Shown: piece after piece, positions 1 through 8,967 of the stretch
Position numbering within the stretch: the stretch's first letter is position 1
Layout: the number at the start of each line of letters is the position of its first letter
NCBI GenBank assembly: GCA_963787345.1
Contig: CAWBCW010000015.1
Coordinates: 1-64,000, forward strand
From: Bacillus_BD sp963787345
GTDB taxonomy: Bacteria; Bacillota; Bacilli; Bacillales; Cytobacillaceae
Direction: 5' to 3'
Length of the DNA: 64,000 nucleotides
Program-made: the position numbers and the translations under genes
Notes under the pieces: generated by a model
The model's database searches: none
Seen by the model: the letters and a program-made list of their open reading frames with translations, nothing else
What the model was told of the DNA's origin: nothing

Positions 1-63
1 AAATGTTACTGCTTAGAAATGTTCCGAAAAAAAGACCCTAATGTGCAAGGTGAATGCTTAAAA

Positions 64-201
64 ATGCAATGTGGAAGATATAAAATTGAAGAAAGACGTA
101 AAGGTAACCATTTAGGAAAACCCCTTACAATAAAGGAATTATCTAGAAGGAAAAAACTTGAGAAATCAAGAGGATATGCAATGAACAATCATGATCAATA
201 G
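64..201 (+). CDS. Possible small basic protein (45 aa)
   Basis: Short ORF chosen from ATG 64 because an AGGTGA-like ribosome binding site lies about 10 bases upstream; a longer reading from 19 has no such site. The product is strongly basic (many Lys and Arg) with no membrane segment. The reverse strand is also open here, so coding is uncertain. I do not recognise a family. Confidence 0.3.
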   Translation: MQCGRYKIEERRKGNHLGKPLTIKELSRRKKLEKSRGYAMNNHDQ

Positions 202-308
202 AACTCGTTTTTTAAAAAAAGATTAATCAAAATGAGTCCTTCTTTGTGAAGTATTACACAAAATTCTCCGTACAAAAACGATCATTTAACAGGTTCTTAA
301 TTCAAAAG

Positions 309-354
309 AAAAACCGGAATCCCTTCTTTACAAAGATAGGAAATTCCGGTTTTT
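309..354 (-). terminator. Rho-independent terminator of the glutamate symporter gene
   Basis: A 12-bp inverted repeat (309-320 and 343-354, core ACCGGAAT/ATTCCGGT) with A-rich and T-rich flanks forms a hairpin suitable as a bidirectional terminator, 137 bases past the stop of the leftward symporter gene. Confidence 0.75.
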
Positions 355-490
355 CTTTTATATACGCTTAAACTTTTTCAAAACAGTTCAACTCTACTTT
401 AAAGACACAGCTGTTCGACCTTCCTTCACTTCTACTATACAAAATAGTAGTACAACTCATGAATCTGGTCTATGCTACTAGTCTTTACTA

Positions 491-1756
491 TTATGAAACT
501 CGTTCAACAATTTCTTCTTCTTCAATCGGAGGGTTAAATTGGCCTTCCCATTTAGCCACAACAATCGCTGCTAGTGAGTTCCCCACTACGTTAACAGCGG
601 TACGTCCCATGTCAAGAATACGGTCGATCCCAGCAATAAACGCTAACCCTTCGGCAGGTAATCCAATGGTACTAAATGTAGCGAGTAACACGACAAAGGA
701 TACACCTGGTACTCCAGCCATCCCTTTCGATGTAACCATTAAAACTAGCATTAATGTAATTTGTTGCCAAATGCTTAGTTCAATCCCAAACATTTGTGCA
801 ATAAATAGAGATGCAATGGCTTGATATAAAACCGAACCATCTAGGTTAAAAGAATAACCCGTTGGAATAACGAAAGAAGCAATGTGTTTTGGGCTGCCCG
901 CTTTCTCCATCTTATCCATAATTCTTGGAAGCACGGTTTCCGAACTTGAGGTTGAGAATGCCAATATTAATTCTTCTTTAATCATCTTTAATAGCTTAAT
1001 AATACTAAATCCAACGATTTTGGCCATTAAACCTAACACAACAAAAACAAAGAAAATCATCGTTCCATATACAGTAAGGGCTAACTTTCCTAAAGGAATC
1101 AGTGATGTGAAACCATACTTAGAAATTGTAACACCCAGTAATGCAAATACACCAATTGGGGCATACTTCATAAAGAGATTTGTCACATAGAACATGGCAT
1201 GTGCTGTACCTTCAAAGAATCGCAGTACTGGTTTTCCTCTCTCGCCAATTGCTGCAATTCCAAGACCAAATACAACTGCAAAGAAGATGATTGCTAACAT
1301 ATCGCCTTCCACCATTGCTTGTACTGGGTTCGTTGGAACAATATGCAAGAGAGTATCTGCGATCGACTTGCCTTCTTGCTCTTCCGATGTTTGGACATAG
1401 CCAGAAATATCACTTTTCTGCAGGCTGCTCATATTTAGTCCAGCACCAGGCTGAAAGATATTAGCGGAAATGAGGCCAACCGCGATAGCGATAAATGTCA
1501 TACCAATAAAATAAGCTAATGATTTGCCGCCAAGTTTACCAACTGACTTTAAATCTCCAACACCAGCGATGGCAACGATAATCGTAGACAGAACAATTGG
1601 AACAACAATCATTTTAATTAAACGGATAAACAGATCGCCCAATGGTTGTAAAATACTTTGCGCCGTTTCGTTTCCGTAGAAAATCCCACCAACAACAATC
1701 CCTAAAATAAGACCAATAAAAATTTGATTAGCTAAACTTAATTTAAATTTTTTCAT
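491..1756 (-). CDS. gltT: Proton/sodium-glutamate (dicarboxylate) symporter, DAACS family
   Basis: Integral membrane importer that couples uptake of glutamate/aspartate or C4-dicarboxylates to protons or Na+. The 421-aa product starts MKKFKLSLANQIFIGLILG and shows the family hallmarks: the serine-rich re-entrant loop (AFSTSSSETVLPR, about residue 268), the NLDGSVLYQA segment (about 305) and a conserved helix ending in a binding motif around RTAVNVVGNSL (about 385). Length and sequence follow B. subtilis GltT (429 aa). AAGAAGG lies upstream of the chosen ATG; another ATG four bases earlier is out of frame. It is monocistronic with a hairpin downstream. The exact substrate (GltT versus GltP or DctP) cannot be set from sequence alone. 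Confidence 0.93.
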   Translation of the reverse strand: MKKFKLSLANQIFIGLILGIVVGGIFYGNETAQSILQPLGDLFIRLIKMIVVPIVLSTIIVAIAGVGDLKSVGKLGGKSLAYFIGMTFIAIAVGLISANIFQPGAGLNMSSLQKSDISGYVQTSEEQEGKSIADTLLHIVPTNPVQAMVEGDMLAIIFFAVVFGLGIAAIGERGKPVLRFFEGTAHAMFYVTNLFMKYAPIGVFALLGVTISKYGFTSLIPLGKLALTVYGTMIFFVFVVLGLMAKIVGFSIIKLLKMIKEELILAFSTSSSETVLPRIMDKMEKAGSPKHIASFVIPTGYSFNLDGSVLYQAIASLFIAQMFGIELSIWQQITLMLVLMVTSKGMAGVPGVSFVVLLATFSTIGLPAEGLAFIAGIDRILDMGRTAVNVVGNSLAAIVVAKWEGQFNPPIEEEEIVERVS

Positions 1757-2309
1757 CCATTACCCTACCTTCTTGTTGTTATAAATGTATGCTTAGGCAA
1801 GAGAAACAAAGATGATCTAACTTCCGCTGAATGAAGTTAAGCCTCCGGCGGATGCCTCGAACTTGATATAAGAACGGAAATTGACCCACAAAAAAAGACA
1901 CAGGTTGTTGTGTCAATTCACACTACTATATCCTCTATTCATTTGTTCCCTTTAGACGCTTACGAGGTTAGCTCTCGGGTTAGGACTATGGGAATCAGTA
2001 AGCCCCTCCTATAGATAGGATTCACCCCACGTGGAAATTCCGCGGTAAATATTGGGTCCCCCGCTCTTAAAAAGTAGATTAAGCGAAATGGCATAAATCA
2101 CTATACTACTATACTATAAAAGTTTTATGGAGTAAATGGTGGGAATTTCCATATTAATAGGAGCTATCATTGTGACAGCTCCCCCTTTTCATGCCTTATC
2201 ATCTCATTTATCCACCGTAGAAAGATATTCTTAAATAGAAAAGGCAAATCCTAACCTTCTAGTCTTCGTTTAGACCATTCATCCATTAAATCATTTCCTT
2301 ACCCTTTTT
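1757..2309. other. Intergenic region with repeat fragment and GC-richer structured block
   Basis: No gene seen. Bases 1829-1862 match about 33 bases of the dispersed repeat at 16798-16840. Bases 1955-2065 form a GC-richer block with short inverted repeats and a CCCCACGTGG core, resembling the right-end or guide-RNA-like segment left by IS200/IS605 elements; that reading is weak. Confidence 0.35.
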
Positions 2310-2783
2310 CTATAAATTTTTATGAAGAGTGTAAAAGTAACTAATCATTTGGACAACTGGCAGGAGTAATAGAATCATAATTGGGTAATAGGGAATGGTG
2401 TCTTGAATGATGGGATAAAAGATCAGCAACCAAGCCGCTATTGGCACAGTAAACCACACCGTAATATAAGCGCTTCTGCATGCTTTTGCTGTGATCAATT
2501 GTTCCCTTTCGTCTAATTCTTCAAATTCACTCGGGAGCATGAATGCCTTCCACATGCTTTTGTGCTTTCTTTTCCCTTTAACCAAAAAATAAACCGAGAT
2601 AGGTATACAAATCACAAAAAATAGTAAGAGAGGTAACACGTTTACTGAAATTTCCCATGGTGGTTCAGGATCTTTCATAATTTCAGCAAATTGCATCTGA
2701 GTACCATAAAGCGCTGCAAGTGCCCATGCGAATAAAATGACAAGGACGATATTTAAGATTGCCGATAAAACTATTTTGTTCAT
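2310..2783 (-). CDS. Four-helix membrane protein paired with an HTH regulator
   Basis: Unrecognised 157-aa membrane protein. Hydrophobic segments lie at about residues 7-25, 47-67, 105-125 and 130-150; a charged loop (KGKRKHKSMWKAF, then an acidic FEELDEREQ motif) separates the second and third. The motif DEREQLI before a membrane helix is common in small Firmicute membrane proteins encoded beside Xre-type regulators. Its ribosome binding site (AAGGAGTGG) lies inside the end of the upstream HTH gene, six bases away, so the two are co-transcribed and probably coupled. Function unknown; the pairing suggests that the regulator controls or responds to the membrane protein. Confidence 0.7.
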   Translation of the reverse strand: MNKIVLSAILNIVLVILFAWALAALYGTQMQFAEIMKDPEPPWEISVNVLPLLLFFVICIPISVYFLVKGKRKHKSMWKAFMLPSEFEELDEREQLITAKACRSAYITVWFTVPIAAWLLIFYPIIQDTIPYYPIMILLLLPVVQMISYFYTLHKNL

Positions 2784-2789
2784 TCTACT

Positions 2790-2999
2790 CTACTCCACTC
2801 CTTCCCTTAACCAAAAAACATCTTCCATTGTTAAGTTAAATACGTTACAAATCTTTAACCCTAATAAAAGTGATGGTGTGTAATCTCCTTTTTCGATTGC
2901 TGCAATGGTTTGTCGCGTTACCCCTACTTGCTCAGCCAACATTGCCTGGGTAAGGTCAAATCTTGCCCGTAGCTCTCTCACACGAGAGTGAATTTCCAT
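2790..2999 (-). CDS. Xre/Cro-type HTH transcriptional regulator (small)
   Basis: A 69-aa one-domain DNA-binding protein. The helix-turn-helix is clear at about residues 15-50: LTQAMLAEQVGVTRQTIAAI followed by EKGDYTPSL, as in the short YozG/Cro-like regulators of Bacilli. Start ATG 2999 has GGAAGGTGG just upstream. It leads an operon with the four-helix membrane protein. Such regulators usually repress their own operon; the sequence does not show the target. Confidence 0.85.
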   Translation of the reverse strand: MEIHSRVRELRARFDLTQAMLAEQVGVTRQTIAAIEKGDYTPSLLLGLKICNVFNLTMEDVFWLREGVE

Positions 3000-3339
3000 T
3001 TAGCCACCTTCCAATACTTTCCATATTCTAATTGCAAGTTATACTTAACATAATGTAAAGTCTATTTAACATATTAATTAAAAAAGACCGTACATTTCGG
3101 GACAAAGGTCATCAGCATTCCATTGCCCTATATAAATATAGAAGCACTCATCCCCCCAAAAAACGGATCTTATGTTTCAATTCGAAACATAAGATCCGCT
3201 CCTATAAAACTTATATAGTCATTCTATTGGAACTGTGCTTCGAGGTTTGAAATACAGAAGCCAACCCGTTTCACAGAGCATACTTATTGTTTATTCATCT
3301 CTTATAAAATAGAATACCCATATGAGTTAATAGGGAAGG
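3000..3339. other. Intergenic region upstream of the MFS gene
   Basis: AT-rich, no ORF with a ribosome site. Contains a perfect 15-bp inverted repeat at 3164-3178/3184-3198 (CGGATCTTATGTTTC and its complement), a hairpin that recurs at 7080-7114 and 10548-10582. Confidence 0.6.
3164..3198. terminator. Recurrent hairpin, probable terminator
   Basis: Perfect 15-bp stem with a 5-base loop. Nearly the same stem recurs in each copy of the 3.47-kb tandem repeat, so it is a dispersed hairpin as well as a likely terminator. Confidence 0.6.
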
Positions 3340-4644
3340 ATGGGAAATATTATTAAACTTCAAACCAATGATATTCAAAAAATCGCACGTTCAGAATCTC
3401 TTCAACAGGCTTTATACAAACGAACATTGCTGATCATATTGATCGCACAAACACTGGGTGGAGCAGGTTTGGCTGCTGGGATTGCGGTAGGCGCCTTACT
3501 AGCACAAGATATGCTCGGTGTTGATAGTTTAACAGGTCTGCCAACAACGCTATTTACCCTCGGTTCTGCCTTGTTTGCTTATTTAGTTGGTCGATTGACA
3601 CAATCTTATGGGAGAAGAATCGGACTTTCATTCGGATTTATCGTCGGCGGCATTGGTGCACTAGGAGTCGTGATTGCAGCCGATTTGAATAATATTGTAC
3701 TTTTATTTTTGTCCTTATTCATTTATGGTGCTGGAACCTCGACCAATTTACAGGCTCGCTACGCCGGCGTTGACTTAGCCAAGGAAAATCAACGTGCAAA
3801 AGCTGCCAGTATCGCCCTCGTCGCAACTACATTTGGTGCTGTCGCAGGCCCAAATCTTGTCACACCAATGGGGCACTTAGCGAATACGATCGGAATTCCT
3901 ACACTTGCTGGTCCATTCTTACTCGCAATGGTTGCTTACGGGGCAGCAGGGCTTGTCATTTTCACGTTTTTAAAACCTGATCCCTTAATCGTTGCACGGG
4001 CAATTGAGGAAAATCTTCAATTAACAAAAACCAAACCATTACACTCCCAGCCACAAGGACAGCGAGTTGGGATCCTTACGGGAGCATTTGTGTTAATTTT
4101 AACTCATGTCGTAATGGTCGCTGTCATGACAATGACTCCTGTTCATATGCAACACCACGGCAACACCCTTTCAGCTGTTGGGTTAGTGATTGGACTGCAT
4201 ATTGCGGCCATGTACTTGCCGTCACTTGTAACAGGCTCACTTGTTGATAAAATCGGGCGCACAAAAATGGTTGTTGCATCTGCTCTCACATTAACAGCCT
4301 CCGGATTAGTTGCAGCGATTGTTCCTGGTGATTCTGTTCTGCTCGTCACCATTGCTCTCGTTTTACTAGGGTTAGGATGGAACTTCGGTTTAATTAGTGG
4401 AACAACCATTGTAGTAGACGCGACAACGGTTCAAAATCGGGCAAAAACACAAGGATCGATCGACGTAGGTGTTGCCCTCGGTGGAGCCAGTGGAAGCTTA
4501 CTATCAAGCATCATTTTTGCTTATTCTAGTTATGCGATATTAGGCATAATCAGCGCTTGTCTCTCCCTTCTACTGATTCCACTTATTATTTGGAATCATA
4601 AAAAGACGCAAAAACAAATGGATTCGGTTTCTAAAGGAATGTGA
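3340..4644 (+). CDS. MFS transporter, 12 membrane segments
   Basis: Major facilitator superfamily efflux or uptake permease of 434 aa. After a polar N-terminal stretch of about 28 residues, hydrophobic helices run through the protein with the usual central cytoplasmic loop (about residues 215-245, TKPLHSQPQGQR). An MFS signature is seen in loop 2-3 (GRLTQSYGRRIG, about 85-97) and its repeat in loop 8-9 (GSLVDKIGRTKM). AGGG lies just ahead of the ATG, followed by AAGG, so spacing is tight. Single gene with a terminator-like hairpin downstream. Substrate not predictable; drug efflux is only one possibility. Confidence 0.85.
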   Translation: MGNIIKLQTNDIQKIARSESLQQALYKRTLLIILIAQTLGGAGLAAGIAVGALLAQDMLGVDSLTGLPTTLFTLGSALFAYLVGRLTQSYGRRIGLSFGFIVGGIGALGVVIAADLNNIVLLFLSLFIYGAGTSTNLQARYAGVDLAKENQRAKAASIALVATTFGAVAGPNLVTPMGHLANTIGIPTLAGPFLLAMVAYGAAGLVIFTFLKPDPLIVARAIEENLQLTKTKPLHSQPQGQRVGILTGAFVLILTHVVMVAVMTMTPVHMQHHGNTLSAVGLVIGLHIAAMYLPSLVTGSLVDKIGRTKMVVASALTLTASGLVAAIVPGDSVLLVTIALVLLGLGWNFGLISGTTIVVDATTVQNRAKTQGSIDVGVALGGASGSLLSSIIFAYSSYAILGIISACLSLLLIPLIIWNHKKTQKQMDSVSKGM

Positions 4645-4873
4645 AAAAGGAATGATATTTAAACGGAGATATCTGCTCTTTATTTCTCATTTAGATTGAA
4701 ACAAAGACGAATTAGAAGAAATGGTTCTTAAAGAAAACAATTTTCAAATTAAAAGCTGATTAACTTTAATCAGAAAATCATCAGCCAAACAATAAATTTT
4801 ATAAACTATTCATTTTCGATACCGTCCACGAACATCAATTGGAAAAGATACACAAAACGATATGTATTAAATT

Positions 4874-4912
4874 AACACGCCAGTTACTTCAAGCGGAGGT
4901 AACTGGCGTGTT
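4874..4912 (+). terminator. Terminator-like hairpin
   Basis: A 17-bp inverted repeat with a 5-base loop (stem core CACGCCAGTTAC) followed by TTATTT; it would stop transcripts leaving the MFS gene. Confidence 0.6.
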
Positions 4913-5143
4913 ATTTACAAAAACAAACGCATCATATCGTTCGGGTATCACTGAGGAAACATAATTACCATAATGCTCATAATGTCTTACTATGAATGAT
5001 TTAATGAAACTATTTGATGGAAATTTGACTTGTACAGATATTGAGATTCAACTAATGCTAGAAACAAATTCACCTAAGGGAAAAAAGTTTATTTTTGGTT
5101 TGTTGTCGTCTTTTTCTTCTCTTGATTAACTGATTAGTAAAGA

Positions 5144-5184
5144 GGCAGTCCAAAAAGTCATTATTTTTGACCTTTTGGACTGCC
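5144..5184 (+). terminator. Terminator-like hairpin
   Basis: Near-perfect 17-bp stem (GGCAGTCCAAAAAGTCA versus TGACCTTTTGGACTGCC, one bulge) around a short loop. Its T-run is poor, so it may also be a repeat remnant. Confidence 0.45.
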
Positions 5185-5423
5185 CCGAGTATAAAAAGGG
5201 AGATTCTTTCTTTTAATTATTACTTGTTATATTATCGCTTCCATGTACTCTCAATCATTACATCTCTTATTCACGAAAATACCCCTAAAAGAGAAAAAGC
5301 ACTTTCCTTATTACGGGAAGGCACCCTATTTTGGAATATCTAGAAGTTATGTCCAATTCTAAAATCACTCAATTCTTGAAATAACACCTCTTCCCTTGAA
5401 GAAGATTGTTTACCTTTGTTGCT

Positions 5424-6287
5424 TTACTCTTCTTCTATTCTAAATTTTTTGGAGTGATCGCTTGTCAGATGAGCATCAAACATATCAATAATTTCAAGGA
5501 ACCTATCTGCTTCACGGAAAACATGGTCTGCTAATAGCGGATGAATAATGCTCTTTATTTTACATTGCTCAATTAAATCACGTGCCGTTTTCTTGAAATC
5601 TCTAAGAGAAGCTACAGACACTCTATTCTGATCAAGGAATTGATCCAAAAGAGGAACTGTCTGAGATTGAGGTCTCATCCCCTCTAAATCCCTAGCTTGA
5701 AAGAGCAATTCATCAAAATCATTACTAAAGTTTCGAGCCACATCAATAAGCTTTCTTTCTGATGGATCAAGAAGGTGTCCAATAAATTTCGCATGATCAG
5801 CCATAATTCTTAAAAAGAAAACATTTTCCTTGATAATTGCTTCTGGAAGTGGTTTTAACTTTCCTTCGTTTAATTCAATTAATCGTTTTCTAAAATAATT
5901 TGCCTCTCTACTTATATGATCAACTAATAGTGGGAAATTATTGGCTCCTGGCAATTTACATGCGAGAATTAGCCCTAGTACTTTTCGTTTAAATGCGAAA
6001 ATACTAGTTGCTGCTTGTTGAACTTCTGTATTAAATCCTCTTATTTGTTCAGGATTGGTTTGATTGGTGTAAGTATGTGCAACTTGTTCTATCTGCTCGA
6101 ATATTCGGTAAAATTGGTTGGCCTCTTGAATTAATTGAGTATCTTCTGCCCTAAAACCTAACCGAAGAAATAAAGAATGTTCTTTCATAATTCTAGACCA
6201 AAAACGAATCTCATTTAACGATCGTTCAACAAACCTCCCAGATGTAACACCCGTATCAGCATGTAATAAGTTATGATCCCCATTCAT
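5424..6287 (-). CDS. DUF2935 helical-bundle protein
   Basis: A 287-aa all-helical cytosolic protein of the DUF2935 family, built as two hemerythrin-like repeats. Each repeat has the recurring E..FW..I..H..FL pattern (EIRFWSRIMKEHSLFL near the N terminus; KENVFFLRIMADHAKFI in the middle; HVFREADRFLE near the end), whose Glu and His residues are spaced as in metal-binding four-helix bundles. I set the start at ATG 6287 because TGGAGGG lies 7 bases upstream; the longer TTG start at 6314 has no such site. A paralogue is encoded at 15568-16365. Metal binding is inferred from the pattern; the biological role is unknown. Confidence 0.85.
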   Translation of the reverse strand: MNGDHNLLHADTGVTSGRFVERSLNEIRFWSRIMKEHSLFLRLGFRAEDTQLIQEANQFYRIFEQIEQVAHTYTNQTNPEQIRGFNTEVQQAATSIFAFKRKVLGLILACKLPGANNFPLLVDHISREANYFRKRLIELNEGKLKPLPEAIIKENVFFLRIMADHAKFIGHLLDPSERKLIDVARNFSNDFDELLFQARDLEGMRPQSQTVPLLDQFLDQNRVSVASLRDFKKTARDLIEQCKIKSIIHPLLADHVFREADRFLEIIDMFDAHLTSDHSKKFRIEEE

Positions 6288-6684
6288 TCCAGATCCCTCC
6301 AGTATATACCGCAATCCCTCTATCTCTTATTAACTAAAAATATACCCACCGTAAAAATCCCCTGTAACTTTAAGACACAGAATCGAAGGTATATTCATAC
6401 CTTTTAATTTATATGAAGGGAACAAATTTTTAATTCATATTTGGATAAAAACGATAACATTCTTGTGTCTCAAAACTATATTTTTTATCTTTTAATATCA
6501 AAAGGAAAAAGTACATAAGAACCAAGAGAGGTCCGTTCAGAGGGGGACAATCTTCGAGTTTATCAAGGCTCATTTTCCATATACTGTCCGAAGCTGCGTC
6601 GGTTAATAATCAGACATGTTGGTTTGTTATTTGACCGCATGTTTGAGTAATTATAAGATGCTCGTTATTTCAATGTCGGGAGGT

Positions 6685-6930
6685 TCACTCATCCCTAACC
6701 TCAAACAAATAGACCTTGTCAGAGAATTCTCCCCTTTTCGCTTTTTTATCAACTCTGATCTTTTCAACTTCTTCAATGGAAGAACCGTGAATTTTCGCTA
6801 AAGCATGAATGACTTCAAGAAGATCGGCTAATTTAGAAAAGAAGGTTTTTAAACGTTTTAAATATAATCTCTTAATCTTCCTACAATCAATTTCAATAAT
6901 TAGATGTTCATTTTTTATTATTTCTGTCAC
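6685..6930 (-). pseudogene. MazG-like nucleotide pyrophosphohydrolase, truncated remnant (copy A)
   Basis: The last 50 residues (KLADLLEVIHALAKIHG, then EEVEKIRVDKKAKRGEF and a final LFEVRDE) match the C-terminal half of the small phosphoribosyl-ATP-pyrophosphatase/MazG-like proteins of Bacilli, which hydrolyse nucleoside triphosphates. The usual N-terminal motif (YNKLVRDxIPEII) and the middle are missing or scrambled by frameshifts, and the GTG start lacks a good ribosome site. I read it as a decayed gene. A second copy, also decayed, lies at 10153-10398. Confidence 0.5.
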
Positions 6931-7079
6931 CTTTTTTCAGATTAGTACCCTTCTGTGGATCGATTATTTCTAGAACTGTAATTGCCTTAACAACCGCTCC
7001 AAGTTTTTCCATATCATACTATAAAATACCTACTGACGTAATCGGTGTTAAATATAGATACGATTAACCCAAAGAAAGA

Positions 7080-7114
7080 CGGATCTCTTGTTTCAGTTCG
7101 AAACATAAGATCCG
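7080..7114. terminator. Recurrent hairpin downstream of purF copy A
   Basis: Inverted repeat CGGATCTCTTGTTTC / GAAACATAAGATCCG, the same hairpin as at 3164-3198, with T-runs on both sides. A second small hairpin (CTCCCACA...TGTGGGG, 7151-7172), like an IS200/IS605 right end, lies between it and the gene. Confidence 0.6.
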
Positions 7115-7220
7115 CCCCTATTTTTTATAACAACTGTAACTACCTGACAACTCCCACAGCTTTAAATGTGGGGTTCTTATGTACTTGATAGAAGTCTAAC
7201 AAAAGGGTTGTCACAGGAAC

Positions 7221-8606
7221 CTACATATTTAGTGATTTCAAATAGTCTGCTTCGTAGTCGTACAATGGGGTTGGATACTCCCCTGTAAAGTACGCCATAC
7301 ATAATCCGTTGTATGGAGCGTCGAAATTCAACCCAATTGAATGGATCGTTCCATTAACACTTAAAAATGCGAGACTATCGGCACCAATGATTTTCCCGAT
7401 TTCTTCAATAGAATGGTCCGCTGCAATCAAGTCTTTACGATCTTCAACATCAATTCCATAAAAACTTGGATATCGAAAAGGTGGTGAAGCAACTCTTACA
7501 TGTACTTCAACTGCCCCGGCATCACGCAGCAACTGAACGAGATGTTTGCTCGTTGTCCCTCGAACGACTGAATCATCGACCATAACGACTTTTTTACCTT
7601 CCACAACCCCACGAACAGCCGATAATTTCATACGTACTCCTAACTCACGTAATTCTTGAGTTGGCTGAATGAATGTTCTACCGATGTATTGGTTCTTTAC
7701 TAATCCAATTTCATAGGGAATGCCGCTCTTTTCAGCATAACCACTCGCTGCTGATAATGAAGAGTTTGGTACACCGACTACAACATCCGCTGCTGCTGGT
7801 GCTTCTTCTGCTAACGTTCGTCCCATATTTTTACGTGCTGTATGTACGTTAACGCCTACAATATCAGAATCTGGACGTGCAAAGTAAATATAGTCCATTG
7901 AATCAATCGATACCATTGTATCTTCCGTATATTTTTCAATTTGGAAGCCGTCATTGTTTACAATAACGATTTCTCCTGGCTCAACGGAACGTATAAACTT
8001 AGCACCAGCAACATCTAACGCACAAGTTTCGCTCGCTAAAATATAAGCACCATTTGACAATTGTCCAATTGAAAATGGCCTAAAACCATTCGGATCCAAA
8101 GCTCCAATCATTTCATTAGGGGTTAAAATTAAATAGGAAAAAGCCCCTTTGACCTTATTCAAACTTTCTTTCATTCGTTCGATTAAGGTGTCTTTTTCAC
8201 TTCGACGAATCAAATGCATTAAAACTTCAGCATCTGAGTTGGAAGAAAAAATAGCACCATGATCTTCTAATTCTTTTCGTAGAGTCATTGCATTTGTAAG
8301 ATTCCCATTAAACCCTAAAGCAAATTCTTCATCGTGAAATTCAAATAAAAAAGGTTCAATATTTTTCATTTCATCACTGCCAGCCTTACCATAACGAACA
8401 TGGCCAATGGCAGCGTCCCCTTTTAAATCATCAATTTGACGATCATCTTTAAACACATCGGTTAGAAGCCCTAAACCCTTATGTCCTTTTAACTTTCCTT
8501 TATTCCTCACAACGATTCCTGACCCATTTTGACCTCTGTGTTGTAAACTATGTAACCCAAAGTAACATAAACGAGCAGCGTCTGAAATCCCCCAAACACC
8601 AAACAT
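7221..8606 (-). CDS. PurF-like amidophosphoribosyltransferase paralogue without catalytic Cys (copy A)
   Basis: PurF makes phosphoribosylamine from PRPP and glutamine, the first step of purine synthesis. The 461-aa product keeps the full PRTase half: GRTFIQPTQELRELGVRMK flexible loop, then the PRPP motif VVMVDDSVVRGTTS (about 346-359). The glutaminase half keeps HVRYGKAG, NGNL and SDAEVL, but the protein begins MFGVWG where B. subtilis PurF has CGVFGIWG: propeptide and N-terminal nucleophile Cys are gone. AAGGAGG sits 7 bases before this ATG and no in-frame Cys precedes it. Three of the four Fe-S cysteine positions are replaced (SIDSMDY, YPSFYG, YNGLCMAYF). It is not in a pur operon. I infer an ammonia-dependent or repurposed enzyme rather than the housekeeping PurF. 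Confidence 0.88.
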   Translation of the reverse strand: MFGVWGISDAARLCYFGLHSLQHRGQNGSGIVVRNKGKLKGHKGLGLLTDVFKDDRQIDDLKGDAAIGHVRYGKAGSDEMKNIEPFLFEFHDEEFALGFNGNLTNAMTLRKELEDHGAIFSSNSDAEVLMHLIRRSEKDTLIERMKESLNKVKGAFSYLILTPNEMIGALDPNGFRPFSIGQLSNGAYILASETCALDVAGAKFIRSVEPGEIVIVNNDGFQIEKYTEDTMVSIDSMDYIYFARPDSDIVGVNVHTARKNMGRTLAEEAPAAADVVVGVPNSSLSAASGYAEKSGIPYEIGLVKNQYIGRTFIQPTQELRELGVRMKLSAVRGVVEGKKVVMVDDSVVRGTTSKHLVQLLRDAGAVEVHVRVASPPFRYPSFYGIDVEDRKDLIAADHSIEEIGKIIGADSLAFLSVNGTIHSIGLNFDAPYNGLCMAYFTGEYPTPLYDYEADYLKSLNM

Positions 8607-8967
8607 GGAATAACCTCCTTCAAAACTTTTTTCGCAATAGATAATTAAAGCGAGATACTACAAAAATAAATGATTTGATTTAAATTTACTACTTTATTAT
8701 GCGACATATGTGATTTTTATAAACTTAATTAACAATTAGCAGCCCTTCAAGTATAGATTCAGATTCATTTATGCGACAATGAATGCTTTTCATTTTTTAA
8801 AAATGGATCTAAGTGTTTTCTTTGTTACAACTAAGTTTTACAATTAGTGTGAGTCGAACCTCAAATTTTTTTCAAATTGAGGGACAACCGTATTAATTAA
8901 ATTCAATTGTGTATTTAGCACATAGTGCAATAATATTAAAATAAATATAAATAATGAGGGGATCTTA
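8607..8967. promoter_or_regulatory. Divergent promoter region between purF paralogue and SDR (copy A)
   Basis: 361-bp AT-rich region serving two divergent genes. It holds a palindrome (CCTCAAATT...AATTTGAGG at about 8859-8882), and the repeated element TTATGCGACA near 8695 and 8768. No purine riboswitch or PurBox was recognised. The same region recurs at 12075-12435 almost unchanged. Confidence 0.5.

Larger units (their letters stand above)
4645..5423. other. Intergenic region with two strong hairpins and a doubtful 45-codon ORF
   Basis: Two hairpins (listed separately) lie here. An ORF of 45 codons from ATG 4992 to stop 5129 (begins MNDLMKLFDGNLTCTDIEI) has no ribosome binding site, so I do not call it a gene; it may be a remnant. 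Confidence 0.5.

Noticed and set aside
459..1400. Several + strand ORFs over the glutamate symporter
   Set aside because: Shadow frames of a well-supported membrane protein gene.
8607..8640. An upstream in-frame start for the purF paralogue that would restore the catalytic Cys
   Set aside because: Codons upstream of ATG 8606 read G-G-Y-S and coincide with the ribosome binding site; none is Cys.
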